Positions 8,909 through 17,275 of a stretch of 64,000 nt of DNA are shown one piece after another; position 1 is the first letter of the stretch; each line of letters begins with the position of its first letter. The translations under genes were made by a program, and so were the position numbers. The notes beneath the pieces are model-generated. The model worked only from the letters and a program-made list of their open reading frames with translations, did not search any database and was not told the origin of the DNA. The stretch lies in assembly GCA_903904605.1 (NCBI GenBank), contig CAIVDC010000086.1, positions 47,951 through 111,950 of the forward strand, written 5' to 3'. This DNA comes from an uncultured Sterolibacterium sp. Lineage in GTDB: Bacteria; Pseudomonadota; Gammaproteobacteria; Burkholderiales; Rhodocyclaceae.

Positions 8909-10249
8909 CTACAACACGTATCTCGCCAGATCCTCGCGCTGGGCGAGTTCCTTCAGCCGGCTGTCGACATAGGCCGAATCGATGGTCACCGCTTCGGTGC
9001 CGCGCCGGCCGGCTTCGAAGGACACCTCCTCGAGCAGCTTTTCCATCACCGTGTAGAGGCGGCGGGCGCCGATATTCTCGGTCTTCTCGTTGACCTCGAA
9101 AGCGATCTCGGCCAGGCGCCGGATGCCGTCGGCGGTGAACTCCAGCGCCACCATTTCGGTGCCGAGCAGCGCCTGGTACTGACGCGTGAGGCAGGCGTCC
9201 GTGGCGGTCAGGATGCGCTCGAAATCATCGATCGAAAGCGAATCGAGTTCGACCCTGATCGGGAAGCGGCCCTGCATCTCCGGGATCAGATCGGAGGGCT
9301 TGGCGAGGTGAAAAGCGCCGCTGGCGATGAACAGGATGTGATCGGTCTTGATCATGCCGTACTTGGTCGAGACCGTGGTGCCCTCGACCAGCGGCAGGAG
9401 GTCGCGCTGCACGCCCTGGCGCGAGACGTCGGCCCCCTGCATCTCCGACCGCGTCGCAATCTTGTCGATCTCGTCGAGAAACACGATGCCGTTCTGCTCG
9501 ACATTCAGCAGCGCCTGCACCTTCACCTCGTCGTCATTGATCAGGCGAGCGGCCTCCTCGTCGGTCAGGGCCTTCAAGGCATCCTTGATCTTCAGCCGGC
9601 GCATGCGGCGCTTGTTGCCGCCCAGATTCTGGAACATGCCCTGGATCTGTTGCGTCAGGTCCTCCATGCCGGGCGGCGCGAAGATTTCCATCTGCGCCGA
9701 GACTGCGGCAAGCTCTATCTCGATTTCCTTGTCGTCGAGATCGCCTTCGCGCAGTTTCTTGCGGAATTTCTGCCGCGTCGCTCCATCCCGGGCCTCAACC
9801 GCGTCACCGCCCTGTGCGGCGCCCGTCGAGCGCGCCGCGGGCAGCAGCGCATCGAGCACGCGATCCTCGGCGGCATCCTGCGCCCGATCGCGCATGACGC
9901 GCATCGCCGCCTCGCGGGCATCCTTGATCGCCGTCTCGGCCAGGTCGCGGATGATGGTATCGACGTCGCGGCCGACATAGCCGACCTCGGTGAACTTGGT
10001 CGCCTCGACCTTGATGAAAGGCGCGTTGGCGAGTCGGGCCAGGCGTCGGGCGATCTCTGTCTTGCCGACCCCGGTGGGTCCGATCATCAGAATGTTCTTG
10101 GGCGTGATCTCGGTGCGCAGCGGCTCGGCCACCTGCGCCCGGCGCCAGCGGTTGCGCAGGGCGATGGCGACGGCACGCTTGGCACGGGACTGACCGACGA
10201 TGTGCTTGTCGAGCTCGGAGACGATCTCGGCCGGGGTCATTTGAGTCAT
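8909..10249 (-). CDS. hslU: HslU, ATPase subunit of the HslVU protease
   Basis: HslU is the AAA+ unfoldase ring that feeds substrates to HslV. The sequence begins [20 protein letters not shown], with Walker A in [16 protein letters not shown] near residue 60, a pore motif in YVGRDVD, the intermediate I-domain at about 110-240, Walker B in [10 protein letters not shown], and a C-terminal LARYVL tail that inserts into HslV. The ATG at 10249 is chosen over an in-frame upstream ATG because it overlaps the hslV stop by 4 bp and matches the conserved N-terminus. Length is 446 aa. Confidence 0.97.
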   Translation of the reverse strand: MTQMTPAEIVSELDKHIVGQSRAKRAVAIALRNRWRRAQVAEPLRTEITPKNILMIGPTGVGKTEIARRLARLANAPFIKVEATKFTEVGYVGRDVDTIIRDLAETAIKDAREAAMRVMRDRAQDAAEDRVLDALLPAARSTGAAQGGDAVEARDGATRQKFRKKLREGDLDDKEIEIELAAVSAQMEIFAPPGMEDLTQQIQGMFQNLGGNKRRMRRLKIKDALKALTDEEAARLINDDEVKVQALLNVEQNGIVFLDEIDKIATRSEMQGADVSRQGVQRDLLPLVEGTTVSTKYGMIKTDHILFIASGAFHLAKPSDLIPEMQGRFPIRVELDSLSIDDFERILTATDACLTRQYQALLGTEMVALEFTADGIRRLAEIAFEVNEKTENIGARRLYTVMEKLLEEVSFEAGRRGTEAVTIDSAYVDSRLKELAQREDLARYVL

Positions 10250-10782
10250 GCCAGTGTCTCTATCAGATGGTTCTGGTTGGTATAGATACAAATGTCGCCG
10301 GCAATGGCGAGCGCTTTCCCGACAATGTCCTCAGGACCGAGCTCGGTATTCTCCAGCAGCGCGCGGGCTGCGGAATGGGCATAGGGACCGCCGCTGCCGA
10401 TCGCGACCAGACCCAGTTCCGGTTCCAGGACGTCGCCGTTGCCGGTGATGACCAGCGAGTGCTCACGGTCCGCCACCGCCAGCATCGCCTCGAGCCGCCG
10501 CAGCATGCGGTCGGTGCGCCAGTCCTTGGCCAGTTCCACGGCGCTGCGCAGAAGGTTTCCCTGGTGCTTCTCCAGCTTGGCCTCGAAGCGTTCGAACAGC
10601 GTGAACGCGTCTGCGGTGCCGCCGGCGAAGCCGGCCAGGATACGTTCGTTGTAGAGCCGCCGCACCTTGCGCGCCGTGCTCTTGATGACGATGTTGCCGA
10701 GGGTCACCTGACCGTCGCCGCCCAGGGCGACGAGCGAGCCGCGCCGCACGGAAAGGATGGTGGTGCCATGATATTGTTCCAT
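10246..10782 (-). CDS. hslV: HslV, proteolytic subunit of the HslVU protease
   Basis: HslV is a threonine protease related to the proteasome beta subunit. From the ATG at 10782 the protein reads [15 protein letters not shown]; removal of the first six residues exposes the catalytic Thr of TTILSV. Other family features are [29 protein letters not shown] and the late [20 protein letters not shown] just upstream serves as ribosome site. It is translationally coupled to hslU. The 151 bp gap upstream, before rlmI, shows no recognisable sigma-32 promoter. Confidence 0.96.
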   Translation of the reverse strand: MEQYHGTTILSVRRGSLVALGGDGQVTLGNIVIKSTARKVRRLYNERILAGFAGGTADAFTLFERFEAKLEKHQGNLLRSAVELAKDWRTDRMLRRLEAMLAVADREHSLVITGNGDVLEPELGLVAIGSGGPYAHSAARALLENTELGPEDIVGKALAIAGDICIYTNQNHLIETLA

Positions 10783-10933
10783 TGCTTCCTCAGGATTTGC
10801 GCATTGCAACTGCCGCCGTCAGGCTGATGCATTGACCATTTGCGGCGATCGGGGCGGCCGGCGGGGTGGGGGCTGAAAAAGTAGCACATCGCTGCCCGGG
10901 GCGCAATTTTACCTCTTCCGGCAATGGCGCCGC

Positions 10934-12124
10934 TCAACCCACCTGGCAAACCAGTCCCTTCAGATACTCCCCTTCCGGGAAATCCAGCAACACCGGATGA
11001 TCGGCCGCCGCCGACAGGCGCCGCACGATGCGCGCTTCGATTTTTGCGTCCTGCGCCGCGCCCGCGACGATCTTCTGGAACAGTTCGATGCCGATACCGC
11101 CTGAGCAGGAATAGGTCATCAGGATGCCGCCGGCCGCCAGCAGCCGGAACCCGTACAGGTTGATGTCCTTGTAGGCGCGGGCGGCCCGCTCGGCGTGGGC
11201 GGGCGACGGCGCGAACTTGGGCGGATCGAGGACGATCAGATCGTAGCGTTCCCCTGCCGCGGCAAGTGTCCGCAACTCGCTGAAGACGTCTGCCCCCCGC
11301 CATTGTCCGCGGCCCGCTTCGAGTTCCGGATTGAGCGCGAGATTGTGCGCGGCAGCGCTCAGCGCCGGCCCGGAACTGTCCACCGACAGCACCGTGGCAG
11401 CGCCCCCGGCCAGCGCCTGGAGCGAAAATCCCCCCGTATAGCAGAAGCAGTTGAGCACGCGTCGGCCCCGCGCGAGCTGCCGGCAGATCTGCCGGTTCTC
11501 GCGCTGATCGAGATAGAAGCCGGTCTTGTGGCCGGCGACGATGTCCACCGCCATGCGCACGCCGGATTCCTCTATGACCACGGGAGCGCCCCCTTCGTCG
11601 CCGTGAAGCCAGCCGCAGCGCGCCGGCAGTCCTTCCAGGGAGCGCAGGTCGGCATCCGAGCGCTCATAGATGCGGGCGCAACCGGTGGCCTTGATCAGCG
11701 CGCCGACGATGGCATCGCGCCATTTCTCGGCGCCGGCACTGGACAAGGCCAGGACTAGGGTGTCGCCGTAGCAGTCGCAGATGACCCCGGGCAGGCCGTC
11801 GGCCTCGGCATGGATCAGACGCAGGCCCTGCTGGCCGGCGAGCTCCGGCAAATCCGAGCGGCGCGAGAGTGCCCGGGCGATGCGACGCTTGAAGAAGGCG
11901 TCGTCTATGCTCTCGGCCGGATCGAAACTCCAGACCCGGGCGCGGATGCGCGAACTGGGGCTCCATGCGGCGCGGCCCAGGACGCGGCCGTCGGCGGCCA
12001 CGACCTCGACCGTGTCGCCGCTCCTCGCGCGACCTGAAAGGTTCTCCACGGCACCGTCGAAAATCCAGGGATGGCGGCGCAGTACCGAACGTTCCCGGCC
12101 TGGCTTGAGGTTCAGTTGGCTCAT
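10934..12124 (-). CDS. rlmI: 23S rRNA (cytosine-C5)-methyltransferase, RlmI family
   Basis: RlmI methylates C1962 of 23S rRNA using SAM. The 396-residue protein has an N-terminal PUA-like RNA-binding domain (LRRHPWIFDGAVENL, about residues 15-75), an EEHEA-like linker, and a C-terminal Rossmann methyltransferase with VLNCFCYTGGFSLQAL as the SAM motif and LIVLDPPKFAPS as the catalytic DPPxF motif. Its ATG overlaps the stop of a decayed upstream frame by 4 bp. RlmI and close COG1092 relatives are hard to separate by eye, so the exact target base is inferred. Confidence 0.88.
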   Translation of the reverse strand: MSQLNLKPGRERSVLRRHPWIFDGAVENLSGRARSGDTVEVVAADGRVLGRAAWSPSSRIRARVWSFDPAESIDDAFFKRRIARALSRRSDLPELAGQQGLRLIHAEADGLPGVICDCYGDTLVLALSSAGAEKWRDAIVGALIKATGCARIYERSDADLRSLEGLPARCGWLHGDEGGAPVVIEESGVRMAVDIVAGHKTGFYLDQRENRQICRQLARGRRVLNCFCYTGGFSLQALAGGAATVLSVDSSGPALSAAAHNLALNPELEAGRGQWRGADVFSELRTLAAAGERYDLIVLDPPKFAPSPAHAERAARAYKDINLYGFRLLAAGGILMTYSCSGGIGIELFQKIVAGAAQDAKIEARIVRRLSAAADHPVLLDFPEGEYLKGLVCQVG

Positions 12125-12392
12125 AGGTTCAGCAATGCCTCAAAGAGCGGCGGGCGGACCGGGCCGTCGCCGGCTACCTGCCGGGTCGCCAGCGCGGCTT
12201 CATCGACGATGGGACCGCGCTCCTGCGTCGCGGCAAGGTCGATGCGGCAGGCGTGGTTACCGGTCCGCGCAAGGAACCCGGCTCGCCGAACGGGGCGGTA
12301 AGGATCCGGACCTCGGCGCGTCGCCGCAGCCGTCGCAGGCCGGCGGTCTGTTCATAGGCTTGACGGATATCATCGAGGACCGCGACGCGCAT
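12121..12392 (-). pseudogene. Remnant of a D-2-hydroxyacid dehydrogenase family gene
   Basis: The minus strand starts with MRVAVLDDIRQAYEQTAG, closely resembling the N-terminus of the D-isomer 2-hydroxyacid dehydrogenase family. Homology stops near position 12300 and resumes in another frame with FLARTGNHACRIDLAATQERG, which resembles the KLISQTG...IDLAACTERG strand of the same family about 35 residues further on. It then jumps to RGPIVDEAAL, a C-terminal family motif, before a TGA at 12121-12123. The NAD-binding core is absent. At least two deletions and one frame change are therefore implied. The final frame still overlaps the rlmI ATG as ATGA. Confidence 0.5.
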
Positions 12393-12470
12393 GTATTGAC
12401 CTCATGGAGCTGCTGGAATTGACCGGACCGCCCCGCTTCGGCGAAGCGCCATCGGCGGTTTTCGAAACGT

Positions 12471-13091
12471 CTAGCTGCCGCCCTTCTGCCATTGTGCGTA
12501 GGTGATCCTGGCGACGTCAAACCGATCGCTGGTCCGACAGTAAACGGAAGGCGAGCCGAGCCGTCCGATCGGCGCAAAATTTTCTATCCGCAAGCGGGGG
12601 CCGAGCAGATGGTCGGCGACATGAAACATCACGACTTCGCCGATGAACAGCGTATTGGCGCCTAGCGCCTGCGTCTTGAACAGTGTGCACTCGAGACTGG
12701 CCTGCGCCTCCGCCACCCGCGGCGCCCTGATGCGAACAGAGGGCGCGCCGTGCAGATTTGCCGCAGCCAGTTCGCTCATCTCGGCCGGAAAGTCGGCCGC
12801 CGAAATATTCATGGCATCGAACAATTCCTCGGTCACCAGGTTCACCACGAACTCGCCGTTGGCCAGAATATTCCTCGCCGTATCCTTGGCGCCGCCGAGA
12901 TCGTTGTGGCCAATGCTGATGATCACATAGAGCGGGTCGCTGCCGACCGCGTTGAAGAAGCTGAAGGGAGCGAGATTGATGACGCCGCCGGGACTCAGGC
13001 TGGTGACCCAGGCGATCGGACGCGGAACCACCAGATTGGTCAGCAGCTTGTAGTTCTCCGCCTTCGTGTGAAGCGATGGGTCGATTTGCAT
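12471..13091 (-). CDS. Flavin reductase-like (FMN-binding split barrel) protein
   Basis: The 206-residue product starts MQIDPSLHTKAENYKLLTN and carries the flavin-reductase-like split-barrel features: PRPIAWVTSLSPGGVINLAPFSFFNAV, VNLVTEELFDAMN, and the late GRLGSPSVYCRTSDRF. Members bind FMN and supply reduced flavin or have unassigned roles, so the substrate cannot be named. The ATG at 13091 is chosen because AAAGGAG lies 9 nt upstream; the open frame continues upstream but loses family similarity. It follows the symporter gene in the same direction with a 50 bp gap. Confidence 0.85.
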   Translation of the reverse strand: MQIDPSLHTKAENYKLLTNLVVPRPIAWVTSLSPGGVINLAPFSFFNAVGSDPLYVIISIGHNDLGGAKDTARNILANGEFVVNLVTEELFDAMNISAADFPAEMSELAAANLHGAPSVRIRAPRVAEAQASLECTLFKTQALGANTLFIGEVVMFHVADHLLGPRLRIENFAPIGRLGSPSVYCRTSDRFDVARITYAQWQKGGS

Positions 13092-13141
13092 GGGACAGAC
13101 TCCTTTGTGGCCGGGCAATGAACTCCGGCCCGGCGGACGGT

Positions 13142-14647
13142 TCACTGCCGATGGCGAGTATGGACCGATGCCACGACATGTTGCGTTTCCGCCGCGGCAT
13201 GATGATGGAGGAAGGCGTGCTCCGGCTCTGCGGGCAGCGGGACGTGCAGCCTCTGCGGCAGCAGGGAGCCGGCGACCATGCCCAGAACGCTCGCGATCAG
13301 TCCGGCGAATTGCGCCGGCACGAAGGGGTCCTCCGGGCCGAAGGCAGACAGCGACAGCCATACCGACAGGCCGCAGAAGATCGCCACGAGCGCACCCTGA
13401 TTGGTCGAGCGTTTCCAGAACAGGCCGAAGACCAGCGGCACGAAGGCCGCGACCAGGGTCACCTGGTAGGCATTCTCGACCATCTTGAAAATGCTCGCCT
13501 TGGAATTGACCGCATAGAGCGTGACCAGCAGCGTGAAGACCAGGGTGACGATGCGCATCGAGAGCAGCAGCTTGCGATCAGCCATCCTGCCCATCATCGG
13601 CTTCAGGATATTCTCGGTGAAGGTCACCGAAGGCGCCAGCAGCGTGGCCGAGGCGCAGCTCTTGATCGCCGAGAGCAGCGCGCCGAAGAACATCACCTGG
13701 GCGAAGAGCGGCGCCCGCTCCAGCACCAGGCGTGGCAGGATCAGTTGCGGGTCGGTGTCGATCAGGTCGGCGACCATCTTGGGGTCGAGCAGCGTCGCCG
13801 AGTAGGCCAGGAACATCGGCACGAAGGCGAAGAAAAAGTACAGGCTGCCGCCCAGCACCGAGCCCCAGACGGCGATCTTTTCCGTCTTCGACGACTGCAC
13901 CCGCTGGAACACGTCCTGCTGCGGGATGGAACCGAACATCATGGTGACCCAGGCGGCGGCGAAGGCGAGGACCTGCTTCAGGTCGAGTGCCGGCCAGAAC
14001 TCGAACTTGCCGGCCGAGCGGGCATGGTCGAAGACCACGCCGACGCCGCCGACCATGCCGCTGACCTCGCCGCCGATGTAAAGCATGCCGATGACGATGA
14101 TGACCATCTGGATCAGGTCGGTCACCGCCACCGCCCACATGCCGCCGAAGAAGGTGTAGACGAGGATGGTCAACGAGCCTATCCACATCCCCGTGACCTT
14201 GGCGATCTCGCCGCCCGAGACGACGTTGAAAACCAGGCCCAGCGCGGTGATCTGGGCGCCGACCCAGCCCAGGTAGGAGATGACGATGGCCAGCGTCGTC
14301 GCCACCTCGACGCCGCGGCCGAAGCGCTTCTTGTAGAAGTCGCCGATGGTCAGGAGATTCATCCGGTAGAGGGGCGCGGCGAAAAAAAGGCCGACCAGGA
14401 TCAGGCACATCGAGGAACCGAAAGGGTCCGAAACCACGCCCTTCAGGCCGTCCTTGAGGAAGGTCGCGGGAATGCCCAGCACCGTCTCGGAGCCGAACCA
14501 GGTCGCGAACACCGTCGCCGTCACCATGTAGAAGGGAAGATGGCGTCCGGCCACGGCGAAGTCCTTGGTGTTATGGACATGGCGCGCCGCATAGAGGCCG
14601 ATGCCGACCGAGACGACCCAGTAGATGATGACGAACCAGAGCAGCAT
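13142..14647 (-). CDS. Sodium:solute symporter (SSS family)
   Basis: A 501-residue inner-membrane transporter of the LeuT-fold SSS family, predicted to couple Na+ entry to uptake of an organic solute. About 13 hydrophobic helices are visible, beginning MLLWFVIIYWVVSVGIGLY. The family signature region AGRHLPFYMVTATVFATWFG and the SPFGSSM-like loop are present. The substrate is not readable from the sequence. The arginase gene lies 27 bp upstream in the same direction, which makes an amino acid or amine plausible but unproven. The last 26 residues contain seven histidines (including HHH), an unusual tail that could bind metal. Confidence 0.9.
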   Translation of the reverse strand: MLLWFVIIYWVVSVGIGLYAARHVHNTKDFAVAGRHLPFYMVTATVFATWFGSETVLGIPATFLKDGLKGVVSDPFGSSMCLILVGLFFAAPLYRMNLLTIGDFYKKRFGRGVEVATTLAIVISYLGWVGAQITALGLVFNVVSGGEIAKVTGMWIGSLTILVYTFFGGMWAVAVTDLIQMVIIVIGMLYIGGEVSGMVGGVGVVFDHARSAGKFEFWPALDLKQVLAFAAAWVTMMFGSIPQQDVFQRVQSSKTEKIAVWGSVLGGSLYFFFAFVPMFLAYSATLLDPKMVADLIDTDPQLILPRLVLERAPLFAQVMFFGALLSAIKSCASATLLAPSVTFTENILKPMMGRMADRKLLLSMRIVTLVFTLLVTLYAVNSKASIFKMVENAYQVTLVAAFVPLVFGLFWKRSTNQGALVAIFCGLSVWLSLSAFGPEDPFVPAQFAGLIASVLGMVAGSLLPQRLHVPLPAEPEHAFLHHHAAAETQHVVASVHTRHRQ

Positions 14648-14674
14648 GATTCCCGACTCCCCGAAGAGCGAAAA

Positions 14675-15556
14675 TTATACCTCGGCAGCCTTGCCGAATA
14701 AGGCCCCGACCAGCGCAAGCGCAATGGCGGCGGTGCGCCCGTCATGATCGTGTCCGGGATGGTATTCGGCGAGTTCGATGGCGCGGCATGCCGGCAAGCG
14801 CCCGAGCCCGGCCAGCAGGGGCAGCAGTTCGCCGGCCGCGAGTCCGCCCCGGGCGGGCGTTTCGACTCCGGGCGCCTCAGCGGGATCGATGACATCGAGG
14901 TCGATCGACAGGCCGAACTCCCTCCCGCCTTCAGCAGCGATCGCCAGCGCCTCTGCGAATACCTCGCCCAGGCCGCGACGGCGGATCTCGGCCATGCCAA
15001 AAATGCGCACGCCGAGGCGGCGCAGCAAGGCCAGTTCGCTCGCTTCGAAGCTGCGCGCCCCGACGATGCAGACATGACGCGGGTCCAGGGCCGGCCCGGG
15101 AACCTCCGCCAGTTCCGGCCCGCCTTGACCCAGCAGCGCGGCCAGCGGCATGCCGTGCGGGTTGCCGCTGGGCGTAGACTCGGGCGTGTGGGCATCGAGG
15201 TGGGCGTCGAGCCAGACGAGGCCCGGCGGGTGGCCCAGGGCGCTGCCGACGCCGCGCCAAGTCCCGGCGGCGATGGCATGATCACCGCCGACCACCAGCG
15301 GCAGGGCGCCCGAGATCAGGGTCTGCGCGACGCGTCGGGCGAGGCTGCGGCAGAGCAGGCCCAGCGCCGGCAGGCGGGGGCCGGCCGGCGGCGGCACCGG
15401 CGCTTCCCTAATGGCATCGGGGCAGGCATCCAGGAAACCCGCGGAGAACAGCGCCTCGGGGCCCCGAGCCACTTCGGCGTAGAGGCCGCCCAGCGCACTC
15501 GGGACCGGAATCACCCGCACCGGGCGCGGGAGGGCTTCTGTCCGGCGCGAGCTCAA
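14675..15556 (-). CDS. Arginase-family ureohydrolase
   Basis: Ureohydrolases use a binuclear manganese site to hydrolyse guanidino compounds to urea or related products. The three metal motifs are present: GGDHAIAAG near residue 90, DAHLDAHTPE near 116, and SIDLDVIDPAEAPGV near 217. The GNPHGMPLAALLG stretch is arginase-like, matching the SGNxHGMP pattern that contacts arginine. Length is 293 aa. Arginase is the best call; agmatinase or formimidoylglutamase are less likely because of that loop. It appears co-transcribed with the downstream symporter. Confidence 0.85.
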   Translation of the reverse strand: MSSRRTEALPRPVRVIPVPSALGGLYAEVARGPEALFSAGFLDACPDAIREAPVPPPAGPRLPALGLLCRSLARRVAQTLISGALPLVVGGDHAIAAGTWRGVGSALGHPPGLVWLDAHLDAHTPESTPSGNPHGMPLAALLGQGGPELAEVPGPALDPRHVCIVGARSFEASELALLRRLGVRIFGMAEIRRRGLGEVFAEALAIAAEGGREFGLSIDLDVIDPAEAPGVETPARGGLAAGELLPLLAGLGRLPACRAIELAEYHPGHDHDGRTAAIALALVGALFGKAAEV

Positions 15557-15623
15557 CGGCAGACCGCCCGGACGTCGCGCCGGCTATCCGGATCGCGGCC
15601 GGGGAAGTCCCGGCGGCAAACGA

Positions 15624-17159
15624 TCATCGCGTCGCCAACACCATCACGAGCATCGCCAGCAGCGCGGCGATGGTTGCCAGAAGCCAGTTCTGCCTTCTGC
15701 GCGCGCCCAGCAGTTCGGCGGCCAGGCCGTGGTCGCCCGCGGGCTGACGGGTCAATTCCGCATGGACCAGCCGAGGCAGTTGCGGAAAAAGTTGCGCCCA
15801 GTGCGGCGCCTCCTGCTTGACGGCCCGGATGAAGCCCCGCCAGCCGACCTGCTCGCTCATCCAGCGCTCCAGAAACGGTTTGGCGGTCTGCCACAGGTCG
15901 AGGTCGGGATCGAGTTGCCGGCCCAGCCCTTCGACGTTGAGCAGGGTCTTTTGCAGCAGCACGAGCTGCGGCTGGATCTCGACGTTGAAGCGCCGCGACG
16001 TCTGGAACAGGCGCAGCAGGATGCGGCCGATGGAAATGTCCTTGAGGGGCTTGTCGAAGATCGGTTCGCAAACCGCACGGATCGCCGACTCGAACTCATC
16101 GACCCGGGTTTCGGCCGGCGCCCAGCCCGACTCGATGTGCGCCAGGGCAACGCGCTTGTAGTCGCGGCGGAAGAAGGCGAGGAAGTTCTGCGCCAGATAA
16201 TTCTTGTCGATGTCGGTCAAGGTCCCGACGATGCCGAAGTCGAGTGCGATGTACTGTCCCTTGTTCGGCCCTTCCGAGACCACGAAGATGTTGCCCGGAT
16301 GCATGTCGGCGTGGAAGAAGCCGTCGCGGAAGACCTGGGTGAAGAAGATCTCGACCCCGGCTCGCGACAGGGCCTTGAGATCCACGCCCCGTTCGCGCAG
16401 TTCGTCGATCTGGCTGATCGGCGTGCCCTGCATGCGTTCCATCACCATCACCGAACGATTGCACCAGTCCCAATACACTTCGGGAACGAGCAGCAGGGGC
16501 GAATCCTGGAAGTTGCGGCGCAGCTGCGAGCAGTTGGAGGCCTCGCGCATCAGGTCCAGTTCGTCGGCCAGGTGCTTCTCGAATTCCGCCACGACCTCGC
16601 GCGGCTTCAGGCGCCTGCCGTCCGGCCAGAGCCGCTCCAGGAGGCCCGCGGCAATATTCAACAGCGCCAGGTCATGGGCAATGATCGTCTCGATGCCCGG
16701 ACGCAGAATTTTCACCGCGACCTCGCGACCGTCGAACAGCGTCGCGAAGTGCACCTGCGCGACCGAGGCGCTGGCCACCGGCTCGCGGGAGAAGGAAGCA
16801 AAGACCAGGTCGGCATGCTTGCCATAGGCCTTCTCCAGCTCGGCCAGAGCCTGTTCCGAGGGAAAGGGCGGAACCTGATCCTGCAACTTGGCCAGTTCGT
16901 CCGCAATATCGGTCGGCAACAGGTCGCGCCGGGTCGATAGCACCTGGCCGAACTTGACGAACAGCGGCCCGAGCGCTTCCAGCGCCTGACGCAGCCGCAC
17001 CGAGCGCGGCGCCTGAAGGTTCCGCCAGAACTGCACGGCGACGAAGAAGCGGACCAGTGTCCGAGCCTTTCCCGCCGAAGGCTCGTGCTCCAGAATCATC
17101 TGGTCGAGGCCGTAGCGGCTGGCAATTAGGAAAATCTTGAGAAGGCGCAACAGACGCAC
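15624..17159 (-). CDS. ubiB: Ubiquinone biosynthesis kinase-like protein UbiB
   Basis: UbiB is an atypical protein-kinase-like ATPase needed for ubiquinone synthesis at the inner membrane. The 511-residue protein has the family KxGQ motif in [16 protein letters not shown], the Ala-rich loop replacing the P-loop in [13 protein letters not shown], the ATP-binding Lys in [10 protein letters not shown], the catalytic stretch [12 protein letters not shown] and the DFG-like ALDFGIVG. Two hydrophobic helices form the C-terminus ([19 protein letters not shown]). Length is normal. It is divergent from argS across about 116 bp. Confidence 0.95.
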   Translation of the reverse strand: MRLLRLLKIFLIASRYGLDQMILEHEPSAGKARTLVRFFVAVQFWRNLQAPRSVRLRQALEALGPLFVKFGQVLSTRRDLLPTDIADELAKLQDQVPPFPSEQALAELEKAYGKHADLVFASFSREPVASASVAQVHFATLFDGREVAVKILRPGIETIIAHDLALLNIAAGLLERLWPDGRRLKPREVVAEFEKHLADELDLMREASNCSQLRRNFQDSPLLLVPEVYWDWCNRSVMVMERMQGTPISQIDELRERGVDLKALSRAGVEIFFTQVFRDGFFHADMHPGNIFVVSEGPNKGQYIALDFGIVGTLTDIDKNYLAQNFLAFFRRDYKRVALAHIESGWAPAETRVDEFESAIRAVCEPIFDKPLKDISIGRILLRLFQTSRRFNVEIQPQLVLLQKTLLNVEGLGRQLDPDLDLWQTAKPFLERWMSEQVGWRGFIRAVKQEAPHWAQLFPQLPRLVHAELTRQPAGDHGLAAELLGARRRQNWLLATIAALLAMLVMVLATR

Positions 17160-17223
17160 GGCGGTCGGGGAAAAAGTGACAAGGGGCGAATTTACTCGGT
17201 TTCGCTGCGTCCGGAAAGGCCAA

Positions 17224-17247
17224 TTGACAACGCGCCCTCGTTATAAT
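17224..17247 (+). promoter_or_regulatory. Consensus -35/-10 hexamers upstream of argS with a short spacer
   Basis: TTGACA (17224-17229) and TATAAT (17242-17247) are both perfect sigma-70 hexamers, but only 12 bp separate them instead of 16-18. The TATAAT sits 28 nt before the argS ATG. Either the -10 works with a poorer -35 further upstream, or the TTGACA match is coincidental. The in-frame ATG inside the -10 element argues that ArgS starts at 17276. Confidence 0.4.
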
Positions 17248-17275
17248 GATCCTTTTGTGCTTTGCCAGAATTGCC

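Noticed and set aside
13076..14701. A 541-codon plus-strand open frame opposite the symporter
   Set aside because: Antisense of a membrane protein gene; the translated product is a run of charged residues with no fold signature.
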